The notes under the pieces were generated by a model that was not told the origin of the DNA, did not search any database, and saw nothing but the letters and a program-made list of their open reading frames with translations. Below, one piece after another: positions 35,312 to 43,574 of a stretch of DNA of 64,000 nucleotides. Made by a program: the position numbers and the translations under genes. The stretch comes from Ruminococcus sp. (GTDB lineage: Bacteria; Bacillota; Clostridia; Lachnospirales; Lachnospiraceae). Positions within the stretch are counted from its first letter, which is position 1. Each line of letters starts with the position of its first letter. Where the stretch lies: NCBI GenBank assembly GCA_023663085.1, contig JAMPIB010000007.1:19535-83534 (forward strand), given 5' to 3'.

Positions 35312-36793
35312 ATGCAGATTGACCCAAAGAAAATTATTGGTGAAACAACCGAATATGATAAGAAACGTAGTTTAGAAAGAAGACAGGTAAAGAGTTGGCT
35401 GAAAAGTGTCAGTGCATTTGCTAACAGCTTTGGCGGCACTTTGATTTGGGGTATTACTAATGATAATGAAGTTATCGGGTTAGAAGATGCGGAATCTGAT
35501 GCAGAGTTTATAAGCGAGACAATCAAAGCGAAAATTGATACCATTCCGAAAGTGAACTTACATTTTCACATGGAAGGAGATAAGAAGCTGATTCTTCTTG
35601 ATGTGTATGCGGGTAAAGAAACACCTTACTACTATGTGGGTGAAGGAAATATGACTGCATATGTCCGTTTGGGGAATGAAAGCGTTCCAGCGGATAATAT
35701 TACTTTGAAACGTTTGGTTCTTCAAGGAACAAACCGCTCTTATGACAGTTTGGTGTCTGATTATAAGTTTGTGAATATGGCATTTACGAAACTGCGTTCT
35801 GTATGTAAACATAATACTGGGAAAGACTTTGAAGATAGCGATTATGAATCATGGGGAATTGTAGATGAAGAAGGAAACCTTACGAATGCAGGGGCGTTGT
35901 TGGCAGATGAGTCTCCAATCCGTCATTCGAGAGTTTTTTGTACGCGATGGAATGGTTTGGACAAGGCATCGGGATTGATTGATGCGATTGATGATGAAGA
36001 ATATAGTGGTGGGCTTGTGAATCTTTTACAGAATAGTATGAGTTTTGTATCTAGAAATACGAAGAAAGCATGGAGAAAAACAGGAAACGGAAGAATTGAG
36101 ATGCCAGATTATCCGGATACGGCTATTCTTGAAGGAATTGTGAATGCGCTTATTCATAGGGATTATTTGGAATTAGGCAGCGAAGTCCATATAGACATGT
36201 TTGATGATAGGATAGAAATTTACTCTCCGGGCGGTATGCCGGATGGTCGTAAAGTGCAAGATCTGGATTTAAGAAATGTATCATCCAGAAGGCGCAATCC
36301 GATTATTGCCGATATATTTAACCGTTTGAAATATATGGATCGCCGTGGCAGCGGTTTTAAGAAAATTTTGGATGCTTATGAATTTCAGGAACATTATTCA
36401 GAAGAGATGAAACCTGAGTTTAAGTCAAGTAATAGTGAATTTTGGTTAATATTTAAAAATCTGAATTATAACACTGAAAATATTAGCAATGATTTATTGG
36501 TTCAGACTACAGATAAAAAAACGGCGATAAAAAACGGCGATAAAAAAACGGCGATAAAAAACGGCGATAAAAAAACGGCGATAAAAAGTCACAATAAAAA
36601 AGTGACAAAAAAGACGCAAATGCAGTATGATAAAATTCTTGGATTTATGGAAGAAGGAAAAGAATATGGAATTTGGGATTTTTGTGAATTGTTGAACTTA
36701 AAAGAAAGCCGTACTAAAGATATTTTGAAAGGTCTTTCTGATTATATTGAGATAGTTGGAAGTAATCGAGACAGACGTTATAAGAAAAAGTAA
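35312..36793 (+). CDS. AlbA/Schlafen-type ATP-binding protein with internal tandem repeat
   Basis: A 493-residue protein of the same architecture as the one at 5607. AlbA_2 domain ~10-135 (FANSFGGTLIWGITND, AYVRLGNESV), HATPase_c_4-like region ~270-375 (LEGIVNALIHRDYLE, IEIYSPGGMPDG, DRRGSGFKKIL), and a C-terminal winged helix ~440-493. Between them, near residues 401-427, lies a lysine-rich nine-residue repeat (DKKTAIKNG) present about 2.7 times. The DNA unit is 27 bp, made of nearly identical 14- and 13-bp halves. AAGGGGG precedes the ATG. The protein is a likely regulator or defence protein; the repeat could be a flexible nucleic-acid-binding linker. Confidence 0.82.
   Translation: MQIDPKKIIGETTEYDKKRSLERRQVKSWLKSVSAFANSFGGTLIWGITNDNEVIGLEDAESDAEFISETIKAKIDTIPKVNLHFHMEGDKKLILLDVYAGKETPYYYVGEGNMTAYVRLGNESVPADNITLKRLVLQGTNRSYDSLVSDYKFVNMAFTKLRSVCKHNTGKDFEDSDYESWGIVDEEGNLTNAGALLADESPIRHSRVFCTRWNGLDKASGLIDAIDDEEYSGGLVNLLQNSMSFVSRNTKKAWRKTGNGRIEMPDYPDTAILEGIVNALIHRDYLELGSEVHIDMFDDRIEIYSPGGMPDGRKVQDLDLRNVSSRRRNPIIADIFNRLKYMDRRGSGFKKILDAYEFQEHYSEEMKPEFKSSNSEFWLIFKNLNYNTENISNDLLVQTTDKKTAIKNGDKKTAIKNGDKKTAIKSHNKKVTKKTQMQYDKILGFMEEGKEYGIWDFCELLNLKESRTKDILKGLSDYIEIVGSNRDRRYKKK
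36512..36586 (+). repeat. Coding tandem repeat, 27-bp unit of 14+13-bp halves
   Basis: Units start at 36512, 36539 and 36566 (the last partial). Each is GATAAAAAAACGGC followed by the same sequence with one A fewer. Gain or loss of a whole 27-bp unit keeps the frame, whereas gain or loss of one half, or of one A in an A7 run, shifts it. The repeat is therefore a potential site for slipped-strand variation in the AlbA-domain gene. Confidence 0.8.
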
Positions 36794-36848
36794 AATTTAA
36801 TGTTGGAAATATCGGTAAGGATGCTTTGATGCAAAATTGGGAAATAAC

Positions 36849-37844
36849 ATGAGCAAAGATTATCAACCGCCTTTTACAATGACAGAGGCAATAACGAACT
36901 TAATAGTAGAGATAGGCGAGTATGTTGGTATGATTACGACTTATGATGCCATGCGGCCCAATCCGATTCTTCGTAAAGAAAACAGAATAAAGACGATACA
37001 TTCTTCTTTGGCGATAGAACAAAATTCGCTTACTTTGGAGCAGGTCACAGATGTTATAAATGGGAAACGCATATTGGGGCCTCCGCAAGATATTCGCGAA
37101 GTGAAGAATGCGTATGAAGCTTATGAAAGAATATCCGTACTTGATCCATATAGCATAAAAAATCTTCTCCTGGCCCATAAAATTATGATGGAGGGTCTTG
37201 TGAAAGAAGCGGGAAGTTTTCGGAGTGGTAATGTTGGGGTTTATGCCGGGACGGAGTTGGTTCACGCAGGAACACCCGCAAAGTATGTGCCGGATTTGGT
37301 GAAACAGTTGTTTACATGGCTTAAGCAATCAAAATATCATCCGCTTGTGAAGTCATGTATTTTTCACTATGAATTTGAATTTATCCATCCTTTCGCTGAC
37401 GGAAACGGCCGTACAGGGCGACTTTGGCAGTCATTGATGTTACAGAAATGGAAAGAAGTTTTTGCATGGATTCCGGTAGAAACGCTTGTGTATGAAAATC
37501 AAGAGGAATATTATAAGGTATTGCAGCGGGCTGATGTAGCGGGAGAATCTACTGAATTTGTTGAGTTTATGCTGGGGATGATCCGTGATGCTTTAAAAGA
37601 GATAAGTGACATGCGCAACGGAATAAATGTCGCAATAAATGTCGGGTTAAATGTCGTAACAAATGAGGAAAAAATAATTGCTCTTTTAACACAGGATGGC
37701 AAGATGTCAGCTCATATGTTATCCATATCTGTGGGAATTACCGAGCGGCAGGCACAGCGTATTTTGGCTAAACTGAAGGATAACGGGAAAATCATACGGC
37801 ATGGCGCAAATAAAAACGGATATTGGGAAGTATTGCAACCATAA
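36849..37844 (+). CDS. Fic-domain protein (putative AMP-transferase)
   Basis: A 331-residue Fic protein. The ATG at 36849 is preferred to an upstream TTG, though the ribosome site is weak. The catalytic motif HPFADGNGRTGR is intact at residues 180-191, with the His that activates target hydroxyls. The N-terminal inhibitory-helix region reads SSLAIEQNSLTL (residues 52-63): the Ser and Glu spacing fits S-x3-E, but Gln replaces the usual Gly/Asn after the Glu. The flap segment GVYAGTELVHAGTP lies at 130-143. The C-terminus (~285-331) is a winged helix (ERQAQRILAKLKDNGKI). Such proteins AMPylate target proteins and often self-regulate. The target is unknown. Confidence 0.88.
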   Translation: MSKDYQPPFTMTEAITNLIVEIGEYVGMITTYDAMRPNPILRKENRIKTIHSSLAIEQNSLTLEQVTDVINGKRILGPPQDIREVKNAYEAYERISVLDPYSIKNLLLAHKIMMEGLVKEAGSFRSGNVGVYAGTELVHAGTPAKYVPDLVKQLFTWLKQSKYHPLVKSCIFHYEFEFIHPFADGNGRTGRLWQSLMLQKWKEVFAWIPVETLVYENQEEYYKVLQRADVAGESTEFVEFMLGMIRDALKEISDMRNGINVAINVGLNVVTNEEKIIALLTQDGKMSAHMLSISVGITERQAQRILAKLKDNGKIIRHGANKNGYWEVLQP

Positions 37845-37874
37845 AAAGAAAAGACTTTACGCCCAAAATATTGA

Positions 37875-38036
37875 ATTGATGTTATATTTAAGACTTTGCT
37901 GCTTACAGGAAGAGATTATGAAAGGGTAAAAAAAGGCGTATATCTGCCACTAGAGGTGTGGCAGGAGGATTTGATATTTTATGAAGTGGCTATGGAAAAA
38001 CGGTGTGAAAATACAATTGTAAAAGTGGAATTTTAA
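37875..38036 (+). pseudogene. Possible gene remnant
   Basis: Fifty-three codons lie open after a TGA (37872) and read plausibly as protein (FKTLLLTGRDYERV, then VYLPLEVWQEDLIFYEVAM), ending in TAA at 38034. There is no suitable start codon with a ribosome site. It may be the tail of a gene deleted here. The family is not recognised. Confidence 0.25.
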
Positions 38037-38088
38037 TGAAAATGTGTTTAATAATATTAAAATAAATAAAAAATGATTATAAATGATT

Positions 38089-38139
38089 AAAATGATTAAA
38101 AAAGTGTTAAAATGGTTTAAAATGATTAAAAAAGTGTTA
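38089..38139 (+). repeat. 21-bp perfect direct repeat, 30-bp period
   Basis: AAAATGATTAAAAAAGTGTTA occurs at 38089-38109 and again at 38119-38139. Shorter ATGATTA copies precede them. The second copy ends at the TATAAT -10 box (38138-38143) of the ATPase gene. The spacing of about three helical turns would suit a DNA-binding regulator; simple replication slippage is an equally good explanation. Confidence 0.6.
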
Positions 38140-38171
38140 TAATTGTTAAAAAGGCATAAAGGAGAATAAAG

Positions 38172-39359
38172 ATGGAACTTAGGGCAGAAGACGTATTTCG
38201 TCCGGGCGCATTTCCGGAATATACTTATATTTCCCGTAAATCAGCGGTATCGAATTTGCCATATGAATTCAGGCTCGGTCAGGCTATAAAGGTATCAGGT
38301 TTTTTGACTTCGCTTGTTGGGCCATCTAAGATGGGAAAAACAATCCTTTGTGAGAAAGTGATAGGATTTGACAGGATTGTAGAGATATCCGGTTCGGATT
38401 TTAACACCAATCTGGATTTTTGGGAGATGGTGGCAGCAAAAGCGGAACTGGCGTATGAAGGACAATTTTCCTCAGAGCATATTATTACAGATACGCAGGA
38501 TAAGTATGGAAAAAAGGAAACATATTCTTTGACAAAGGATAAGATTATTGATTATTACAATAAGAACAATTTGATTTTGGTTATTGATGATTTTCATTAT
38601 GCGCCAGTGGAAAAACGAATGTTGGTTGCCCAGCAGCTAAAAGATGCAATACGTCGTGGATTTAAAGCGATTGTTGTATCCCTGCCCCATAGAGCGGACG
38701 AGGCAATTCGACAGAACTCTGATTTGTCAGGCAGATTGAGTTTGATTAATATAGAGGCATGGGAAGTAGACGATTTAAAAGAGATAGCGAAGGTAGGGTT
38801 TGGTAAATTAAATATAAATATTGCAGATGAAGTGGCGCAGAAGATTGCTGTGGAAAGTTTGTCATCTCCTCAATTGATGCAGTATATTTGTTTAAATATA
38901 TGTACAATATTAGAAATGAATGCCTGTAAAAAAGATGTAGTTGAAATGGAGTTATTGGAAACAGCATATCGCTATACAACTGCGAACTTTGAGTATAATG
39001 ATGTTGTAATGTTGATGAAAAAGGGGCCAAATACAAGGGGAAAAAGCAGGAATTTGTTTCTTGCTAAAGATGGAAAGCAATATGATTTATATGAATTAAT
39101 CGTAAAGTCTATTGCTGAGAATCCGCCTCTGATGAGGTTGGAGTTTGAAACTGTAAGGGATCGGATCAATGAAATGATTGACAATGAGTGTAAAAAACCA
39201 ACGCAGCAGTCTATTAAAGAAAGTCTGGCTAAACTTCAGGAAATGCTCAATGAGAGAGAAGATATTTTCAAAGTACTGGACTGGAAAGAGGGGGTACTTT
39301 ATATTTTAGATCCCTTATTCCTATTTTATTTAAGGTGGGGAGGAGGTCAGGAATCTTAA
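38172..39359 (+). CDS. STAND-like ATPase coupled to a PD-(D/E)XK nuclease gene
   Basis: A 395-residue ATPase. Walker A is GPSKMGKTI near residues 54-62 and Walker B is LILVIDDFHY near residues 137-146. An R-finger/sensor-like region PHRADEAIRQNSDLSGRLS follows near 176-194, and a helical winged region makes up the C-terminus. The pattern resembles AAA/STAND ATPases such as those in conflict systems. AAAGGAG precedes the ATG. The stop codon overlaps the ATG of a nuclease gene (TAATG), which implies a two-gene effector system, but that downstream gene is interrupted by a stop codon. The specific family is not recognised. Confidence 0.68.
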   Translation: MELRAEDVFRPGAFPEYTYISRKSAVSNLPYEFRLGQAIKVSGFLTSLVGPSKMGKTILCEKVIGFDRIVEISGSDFNTNLDFWEMVAAKAELAYEGQFSSEHIITDTQDKYGKKETYSLTKDKIIDYYNKNNLILVIDDFHYAPVEKRMLVAQQLKDAIRRGFKAIVVSLPHRADEAIRQNSDLSGRLSLINIEAWEVDDLKEIAKVGFGKLNINIADEVAQKIAVESLSSPQLMQYICLNICTILEMNACKKDVVEMELLETAYRYTTANFEYNDVVMLMKKGPNTRGKSRNLFLAKDGKQYDLYELIVKSIAENPPLMRLEFETVRDRINEMIDNECKKPTQQSIKESLAKLQEMLNEREDIFKVLDWKEGVLYILDPLFLFYLRWGGGQES

Positions 39360-40093
39360 TGTTTAGTATTAGTGCGGGTTCTTTGCCACAGATTGTTGGT
39401 CGGTTAAATAATGCAGAAAGTGAAGAAACATTTCAAAGCGCATTTTATGATTAAAAAAAATATTTGAAAGAAATAGAGGCAGGCGCAGAATGTTTGCAGG
39501 AAGTAGAACGCCGGGCATATTATCTTTCTAATTCTTTTTCACAAAAGGACACCAAAGAGAGAATAGAGCAGGCGAAGCAGAGGGTGCAGGAATATATTGA
39601 CGAATGGATGAATTCAGCTATGGAAGACAGGTGGCTGATAAATATTCTGGAAAATTTTTACCTGTTTTTGGAAGGATTGATAGAGCGCGAACCTCATAAA
39701 AAGGGAGGCATTCAAAAAGAACAGTTGGAATTATTAAAAATACAAAATGAGTATGATGTTCAGCATCTGTTGTTTGCATATTTGCGTCCGCTCTATCCAA
39801 TGATCAGGACAGAAGTGTCAGAAGATACCGGATATAATACTGTCAGGGTAGACATTGTATTAGATATCAAAACTGTAGTTGAGGTCAAATGCACGAGAAA
39901 AGGAATGGCACAAAAGAAACTGATAGAAGAAATAGAAGCGGATATGGTTCATTATAGTGCTGAAAATATATATTTTTTCATTTATGATAAAGAAAAAATT
40001 ATAGATAACCCGTTAGGTTTTAAAAAGACTTATGAAAAGAAAGTATCGAATAAACGGATACATATTATTATTCATCAGCCAAAGATTCTATAA
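39359..40093 (+). pseudogene. PD-(D/E)XK nuclease gene with in-frame stop at codon 32
   Basis: The ATG at 39359 overlaps the ATPase stop. The frame reads MFSISAGSLPQIVGRLNN to codon 31, meets TAA at 39452-39454 (in GATTAAAAAAAATAT), and continues in the same frame with KKYLKEIEAGAECL to 40093. Residues near the C-terminal third (VRVDIVLDIKTVVEVKCTRK) carry D and ExK of a DpnII/MboI-like PD-(D/E)XK fold, followed by IEEIEADMVHY. The interrupted 244-codon frame suggests a recent nonsense mutation. Restart at TTG 39464 would still give the whole nuclease domain (209 residues), so partial activity is possible. The adjacent A8 run makes a sequencing error possible too. Confidence 0.7.
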
Positions 40094-40153
40094 TGTGAAC
40101 AGGCAAACCCCGCCTCCCAACAAAACAAAATACTACAAACCAGGAGCCCCGAA

Positions 40154-41227
40154 ATGAAAGAACGAATCTACATATGTCATACCTTTTATCATGTTTATAT
40201 AGCCTGCCTGAAAGAACTTTTCCTGCCGAAAGAAAAGCGCGGACAGGCTTCTCTGGTACTCAGTATGATGTCTAATAACTTCGGTACTTTAAAAGAGCGT
40301 GCCGACAAGTGCGGACTGTTTGCAGAAGTCTTCATGTTTGATGAGAAGACGTCTGATTTTTTTCCTGAACTTGAGAAATATCATAAAGACAGAGGCAATA
40401 TTGTTATTAACATGCTGGCGCGTATCAAATATACGAAAATGCTTGGCAGATTGCAGGAACCCTATGTGCCGGTAGACTTTAAGCAATATAAAGAGATTTA
40501 TGTTTTCTGTGATTCCGACCCGATAGGATATTATTTAAGCTATAAGAAAATCTATTATCATGCGCTGGAAGACGGATTGAACTGTCTGGAAAGTTATGAT
40601 ACCGCGAGATACGATAACAGAGGCCATTTTGGTTTAAAGGCATGGATGGCGGCGCATAATCTGATCTTTATTCAGAACGGGTATGCGAAATATTGTCTGG
40701 ATATGGAGGTCAATGATAAGAGCGTTCTTCCTTATCCGATCGCTAAACATATCGAACAGCCGCGGGAAGAACTGACGGCGCATTTATCGGATGAAGATAA
40801 AGATATTCTGATCCATCTTTTCATTGAGGATATGGATGAACTGCAGAAGACGCTGGATGCGGGAGCGCAGGAAAAAGTATTGGTGCTTTCGGAGCCTTTA
40901 TGCGATCTGCAGGTGAGAAAGCAGATTTTCACCGATATCATAAACGAATATGGGGAAATTGACGGACATGCGGCACAGATCCTGATCAAACCGCATCCGC
41001 GGGATGTGCTTGATTATAAAAAAGAATTTCCGGAGCATATTGTGGTAAACGGTATGTTCCCGATGGAGATCATGAATTTTATACCGGGACTCCGTTTTAA
41101 AAGAGTGGTGTCGGTCTTCACCGTGCCAAACGCCATACGATTTGCGGAGGAGATTATTTTTCTTGGCGAGGACTTTATGGATAAGTATGAAGAGCCTGCG
41201 CTGCATCGGCAGAACGAGCAGATATAG
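40154..41227 (+). CDS. GT52/polysialyltransferase-like enzyme, candidate nonulosonic acid transferase
   Basis: A 357-residue GT-B-like transferase. It shows the two motifs shared by bacterial CMP-sialic acid transferases of families GT38/GT52/GT80: an acidic motif E139-D140-G141 in YHALEDGLN, and an HP motif at residues 279-284 (KPHPRD). SVFTVPNAIRFAEE near residue 320 fits the Ser/Thr-rich CMP phosphate site. It opens the second half of the glycan locus, with AGGAG 9 bp before its ATG. Because the same locus makes CMP-pseudaminic acid, this is the best candidate for the transferase that uses it. No membrane helices are visible. Donor specificity is inferred. Confidence 0.68.
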   Translation: MKERIYICHTFYHVYIACLKELFLPKEKRGQASLVLSMMSNNFGTLKERADKCGLFAEVFMFDEKTSDFFPELEKYHKDRGNIVINMLARIKYTKMLGRLQEPYVPVDFKQYKEIYVFCDSDPIGYYLSYKKIYYHALEDGLNCLESYDTARYDNRGHFGLKAWMAAHNLIFIQNGYAKYCLDMEVNDKSVLPYPIAKHIEQPREELTAHLSDEDKDILIHLFIEDMDELQKTLDAGAQEKVLVLSEPLCDLQVRKQIFTDIINEYGEIDGHAAQILIKPHPRDVLDYKKEFPEHIVVNGMFPMEIMNFIPGLRFKRVVSVFTVPNAIRFAEEIIFLGEDFMDKYEEPALHRQNEQI

Positions 41228-41246
41228 TGCATCCCCGACTTCCTGC

Positions 41247-41276
41247 TTGACGCGGGCTGTAGGGTAGAACTATAAT
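41247..41276 (+). promoter_or_regulatory. Sigma-A promoter upstream of the ABC flippase gene
   Basis: TTGACG (41247-41252), an 18-bp spacer and TATAAT (41271-41276). The leader to the flippase ATG is about 77 nt and contains a repeated 'GGAGTCAG' word (two copies). This promoter probably starts the operon running rightwards from 41360. Confidence 0.6.
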
Positions 41277-41359
41277 ATGTAAGAAGCAAAAAGTCGGCAC
41301 CGGAAGGTGATGCGGCCGGGGCATAGGAGTCAGCCGCAGCATGGGAGTCAGGATTAAAA

Positions 41360-43111
41360 ATGAAAAGTATATATAAGAAATTAATGGTCTTGTTAGATAA
41401 GAAACAGAAGCGAAAAATGCTTCTTCTGATCTTCATCATGCTGATCGGCGGCGTATTAGAGACGCTGGGGGTCTCTTCCATCCTGCCTGTTATGAATGTT
41501 GTCCTGGAAGAAAATGCGGTAGAAAATCACGCTTATCTACAGTTTATCTGCCGGTTTTTCGGGATTGATAATACGAGGGATCTGATGATCCTTGTCATGT
41601 TGGGACTGGTCATTATTTTTTCCATCAAAAATCTGTTTTTATTTTTCCAGCAGAAAATACAGCTTAAGTTTGTGTATACGAATCAGTTCGCGACGTCCCG
41701 CAGGATGATGATAAATTTCATGCAGCGGCCGTATGAGTATTATCTGAATGCGGATACGGCGGTCATCCAGAGAAGTATCACTTCGGATGTCAATAATATG
41801 TATGGATTGATCCTTGCGCTTTTACAGCTTATCAGCGAGTGCATCGTGTTCGTCTGTCTGGTGGCGGTCAGTCTTGTGACTGACGTCTGGATGAGCATCA
41901 CGGTCACGCTGCTTTTGTTAGTCGTCCTGCTGGTGATAAAATGTGTATTGAAACCGATCATGAAACGGGCCGGAGAGGAAAATCAGGATTATTACAGCGG
42001 GCTGTATAAATGGATAGACCAGTCGGTCATGGGCATCAAGGAGATCAAGATCGCCTGCAGGGAACATTATTTTATTAATGAATATTCCAAATGCGGAGCG
42101 GGATATGTGAATGCGGTACAGCGCTATAATCTGTACAATGCAACGCCAAGACTTCTGATTGAAACCGTTGCCATTGCAGGCATGGTTCTTTATATGATGA
42201 TGCAGCTTTTACGTGGTACAGGCGTCATTGATATCATGCCGCAGATCACGCTGCTTGCGCTGGTGGCCATGCGTCTGATCCCCTGTGCGAACAGGATTAA
42301 TAATCATCTGACTTCCATCGCTTATTTCGAGCCGTTTTTTATGGGCGTCAGCGATAATCTGCAGGAAGAGATCAGGGATGAGAATATAGATTATGCGGCG
42401 GAGACTTATCAGAGGAAAGTTGACGTAGAGAAACTGGAGATCCACGATAAAATAGAACTGAAAAATATTACCTATAAGTATCCGAATACCGAAGTTCTGA
42501 TATTTGATGCGGCCGATATGGAGATTCCAATTGGCAAGAGCGTCGGTATCGTGGGAACTTCCGGTTCCGGTAAAACGACCGTGGTGGATATCCTGCTGGG
42601 TCTGCTGCGTTTACAAAGCGGTGAGATTCTGGCTGACGGTGTGGAAGTACGGGAGCATTATCGTGAATGGCTGAAAAATATCGGCTACATCCCGCAGTCT
42701 ATTTTTATGATCGACGCTTCCATCCGCAGGAATGTCGCTTTCGGCTATGCGGATGAGGAAATAGATGATGCGAAAGTGTGGGAGGCTTTAAAAGAAGCGC
42801 AGCTGGACGAGTTCGTCAGAGGACTGCCGGAGGGGCTGGACACCAGCATCGGAGAGAGGGGCATCCGTATATCGGGCGGGCAAAGGCAGCGTATCGGCAT
42901 CGCCAGGGCTTTGTTTGAAGACCCGGAAGTACTGGTATTAGATGAAGCCACGTCTGCTCTGGATAACGATACTGAAGCGGCGATCATGGAATCCATTAAC
43001 AGACTGCATGGCCGCAAGACACTGATCATCATTGCGCACAGATTGCAGACGATAGAGAAATGCGATATGGTCTATCGTATTGAGAACGGCAAGGCCGCCA
43101 GAGAAAGATAA
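41360..43111 (+). CDS. ABC transporter, MsbA/PglK-type lipid-linked glycan flippase
   Basis: A 583-residue half-transporter with an N-terminal six-helix transmembrane domain (~20-330) and a C-terminal nucleotide-binding domain. Walker A is GTSGSGKTTVVD near residue 396, the signature is ISGGQRQRIGIARAL near residue 497, and Walker B is VLVLDEATSALD near residue 520, followed by IIIAHR. The fused TMD-NBD layout is that of PglK/MsbA, which flip undecaprenyl-linked oligosaccharides. The locus also carries PglF/E/C-type genes and no Wzx-like flippase in the window, so PglK-like function is likely. A lipid or peptide exporter remains possible. Confidence 0.84.
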   Translation: MKSIYKKLMVLLDKKQKRKMLLLIFIMLIGGVLETLGVSSILPVMNVVLEENAVENHAYLQFICRFFGIDNTRDLMILVMLGLVIIFSIKNLFLFFQQKIQLKFVYTNQFATSRRMMINFMQRPYEYYLNADTAVIQRSITSDVNNMYGLILALLQLISECIVFVCLVAVSLVTDVWMSITVTLLLLVVLLVIKCVLKPIMKRAGEENQDYYSGLYKWIDQSVMGIKEIKIACREHYFINEYSKCGAGYVNAVQRYNLYNATPRLLIETVAIAGMVLYMMMQLLRGTGVIDIMPQITLLALVAMRLIPCANRINNHLTSIAYFEPFFMGVSDNLQEEIRDENIDYAAETYQRKVDVEKLEIHDKIELKNITYKYPNTEVLIFDAADMEIPIGKSVGIVGTSGSGKTTVVDILLGLLRLQSGEILADGVEVREHYREWLKNIGYIPQSIFMIDASIRRNVAFGYADEEIDDAKVWEALKEAQLDEFVRGLPEGLDTSIGERGIRISGGQRQRIGIARALFEDPEVLVLDEATSALDNDTEAAIMESINRLHGRKTLIIIAHRLQTIEKCDMVYRIENGKAARER

Positions 43112-43123
43112 AAGAAAGGCAAA

Positions 43124-43558
43124 ATGGTTAGTATGAAAAAATTATTTCGCAGCTGCTGGGACTTGTATAAAAAATACGAAGAGGGTCTGAATTATCTGAT
43201 CTTTGGTTTTCTGGCTTTTGTGTTGAATTATATACTGTATTATGTTTTTGAGTCGGTTTTTCACATACATTATATGGCGGCCACGGCGGTCTCGTGGGTG
43301 TTGACGGTTGTTTTTGCTTACTGGACAAACCGTACCTTTGTATTTAAAAGTAAAAGCACAGGGTTTCCGGCATTAATAAAGGAATTTATTTCTTTTGTCG
43401 GGGCGAGGGTGGCGACAGGCGTACTGGAACTGGTATTGATGTATCTTATGGTGGATCTGGCGGGTATCAATTCCTATATTGCCAAATTTATCTGTCAGGT
43501 TGTGGTGATCGTGACCAATTATGTGTTGAGTAAGTTATGGATTTTTAAGAAGAAATAA
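43124..43558 (+). CDS. GtrA-family membrane protein
   Basis: A 144-residue protein with four predicted membrane helices. The GtrA pattern is clear: LNYLIFGFLAFVLNYILYYV near the N-terminus, YWTNRTFVFKSK near residue 65 and FICQVVVIVTNYVLSKLWIF at the end. GtrA proteins are thought to flip polyprenyl-phosphate sugars made by GtrB-type transferases; a GtrB-like protein is encoded at 51458. It lies 12 bp after the ABC transporter gene. In this locus it probably supplies lipid-linked monosaccharides to outer-face GT-C enzymes. Confidence 0.85.
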   Translation: MVSMKKLFRSCWDLYKKYEEGLNYLIFGFLAFVLNYILYYVFESVFHIHYMAATAVSWVLTVVFAYWTNRTFVFKSKSTGFPALIKEFISFVGARVATGVLELVLMYLMVDLAGINSYIAKFICQVVVIVTNYVLSKLWIFKKK

Positions 43559-43574
43559 GGATAAGGAGACTGGC

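Larger units (their letters stand above)
37845..38171. other. Intergenic region (327 bp) with AT-rich direct repeats
   Basis: Holds a possible gene remnant (37875-38036) and then an extremely AT-rich stretch with repeated ATGATTA words and a perfect 21-bp direct repeat. A TATAAT at 38138-38143 probably serves the ATPase gene at 38172, although no good -35 box is visible. Confidence 0.6.

Noticed and set aside
36512-36586. Short regular repeats suggestive of a CRISPR array
   Set aside because: Units are adjacent without spacers and lie in frame inside a coding region; no cas genes are present.
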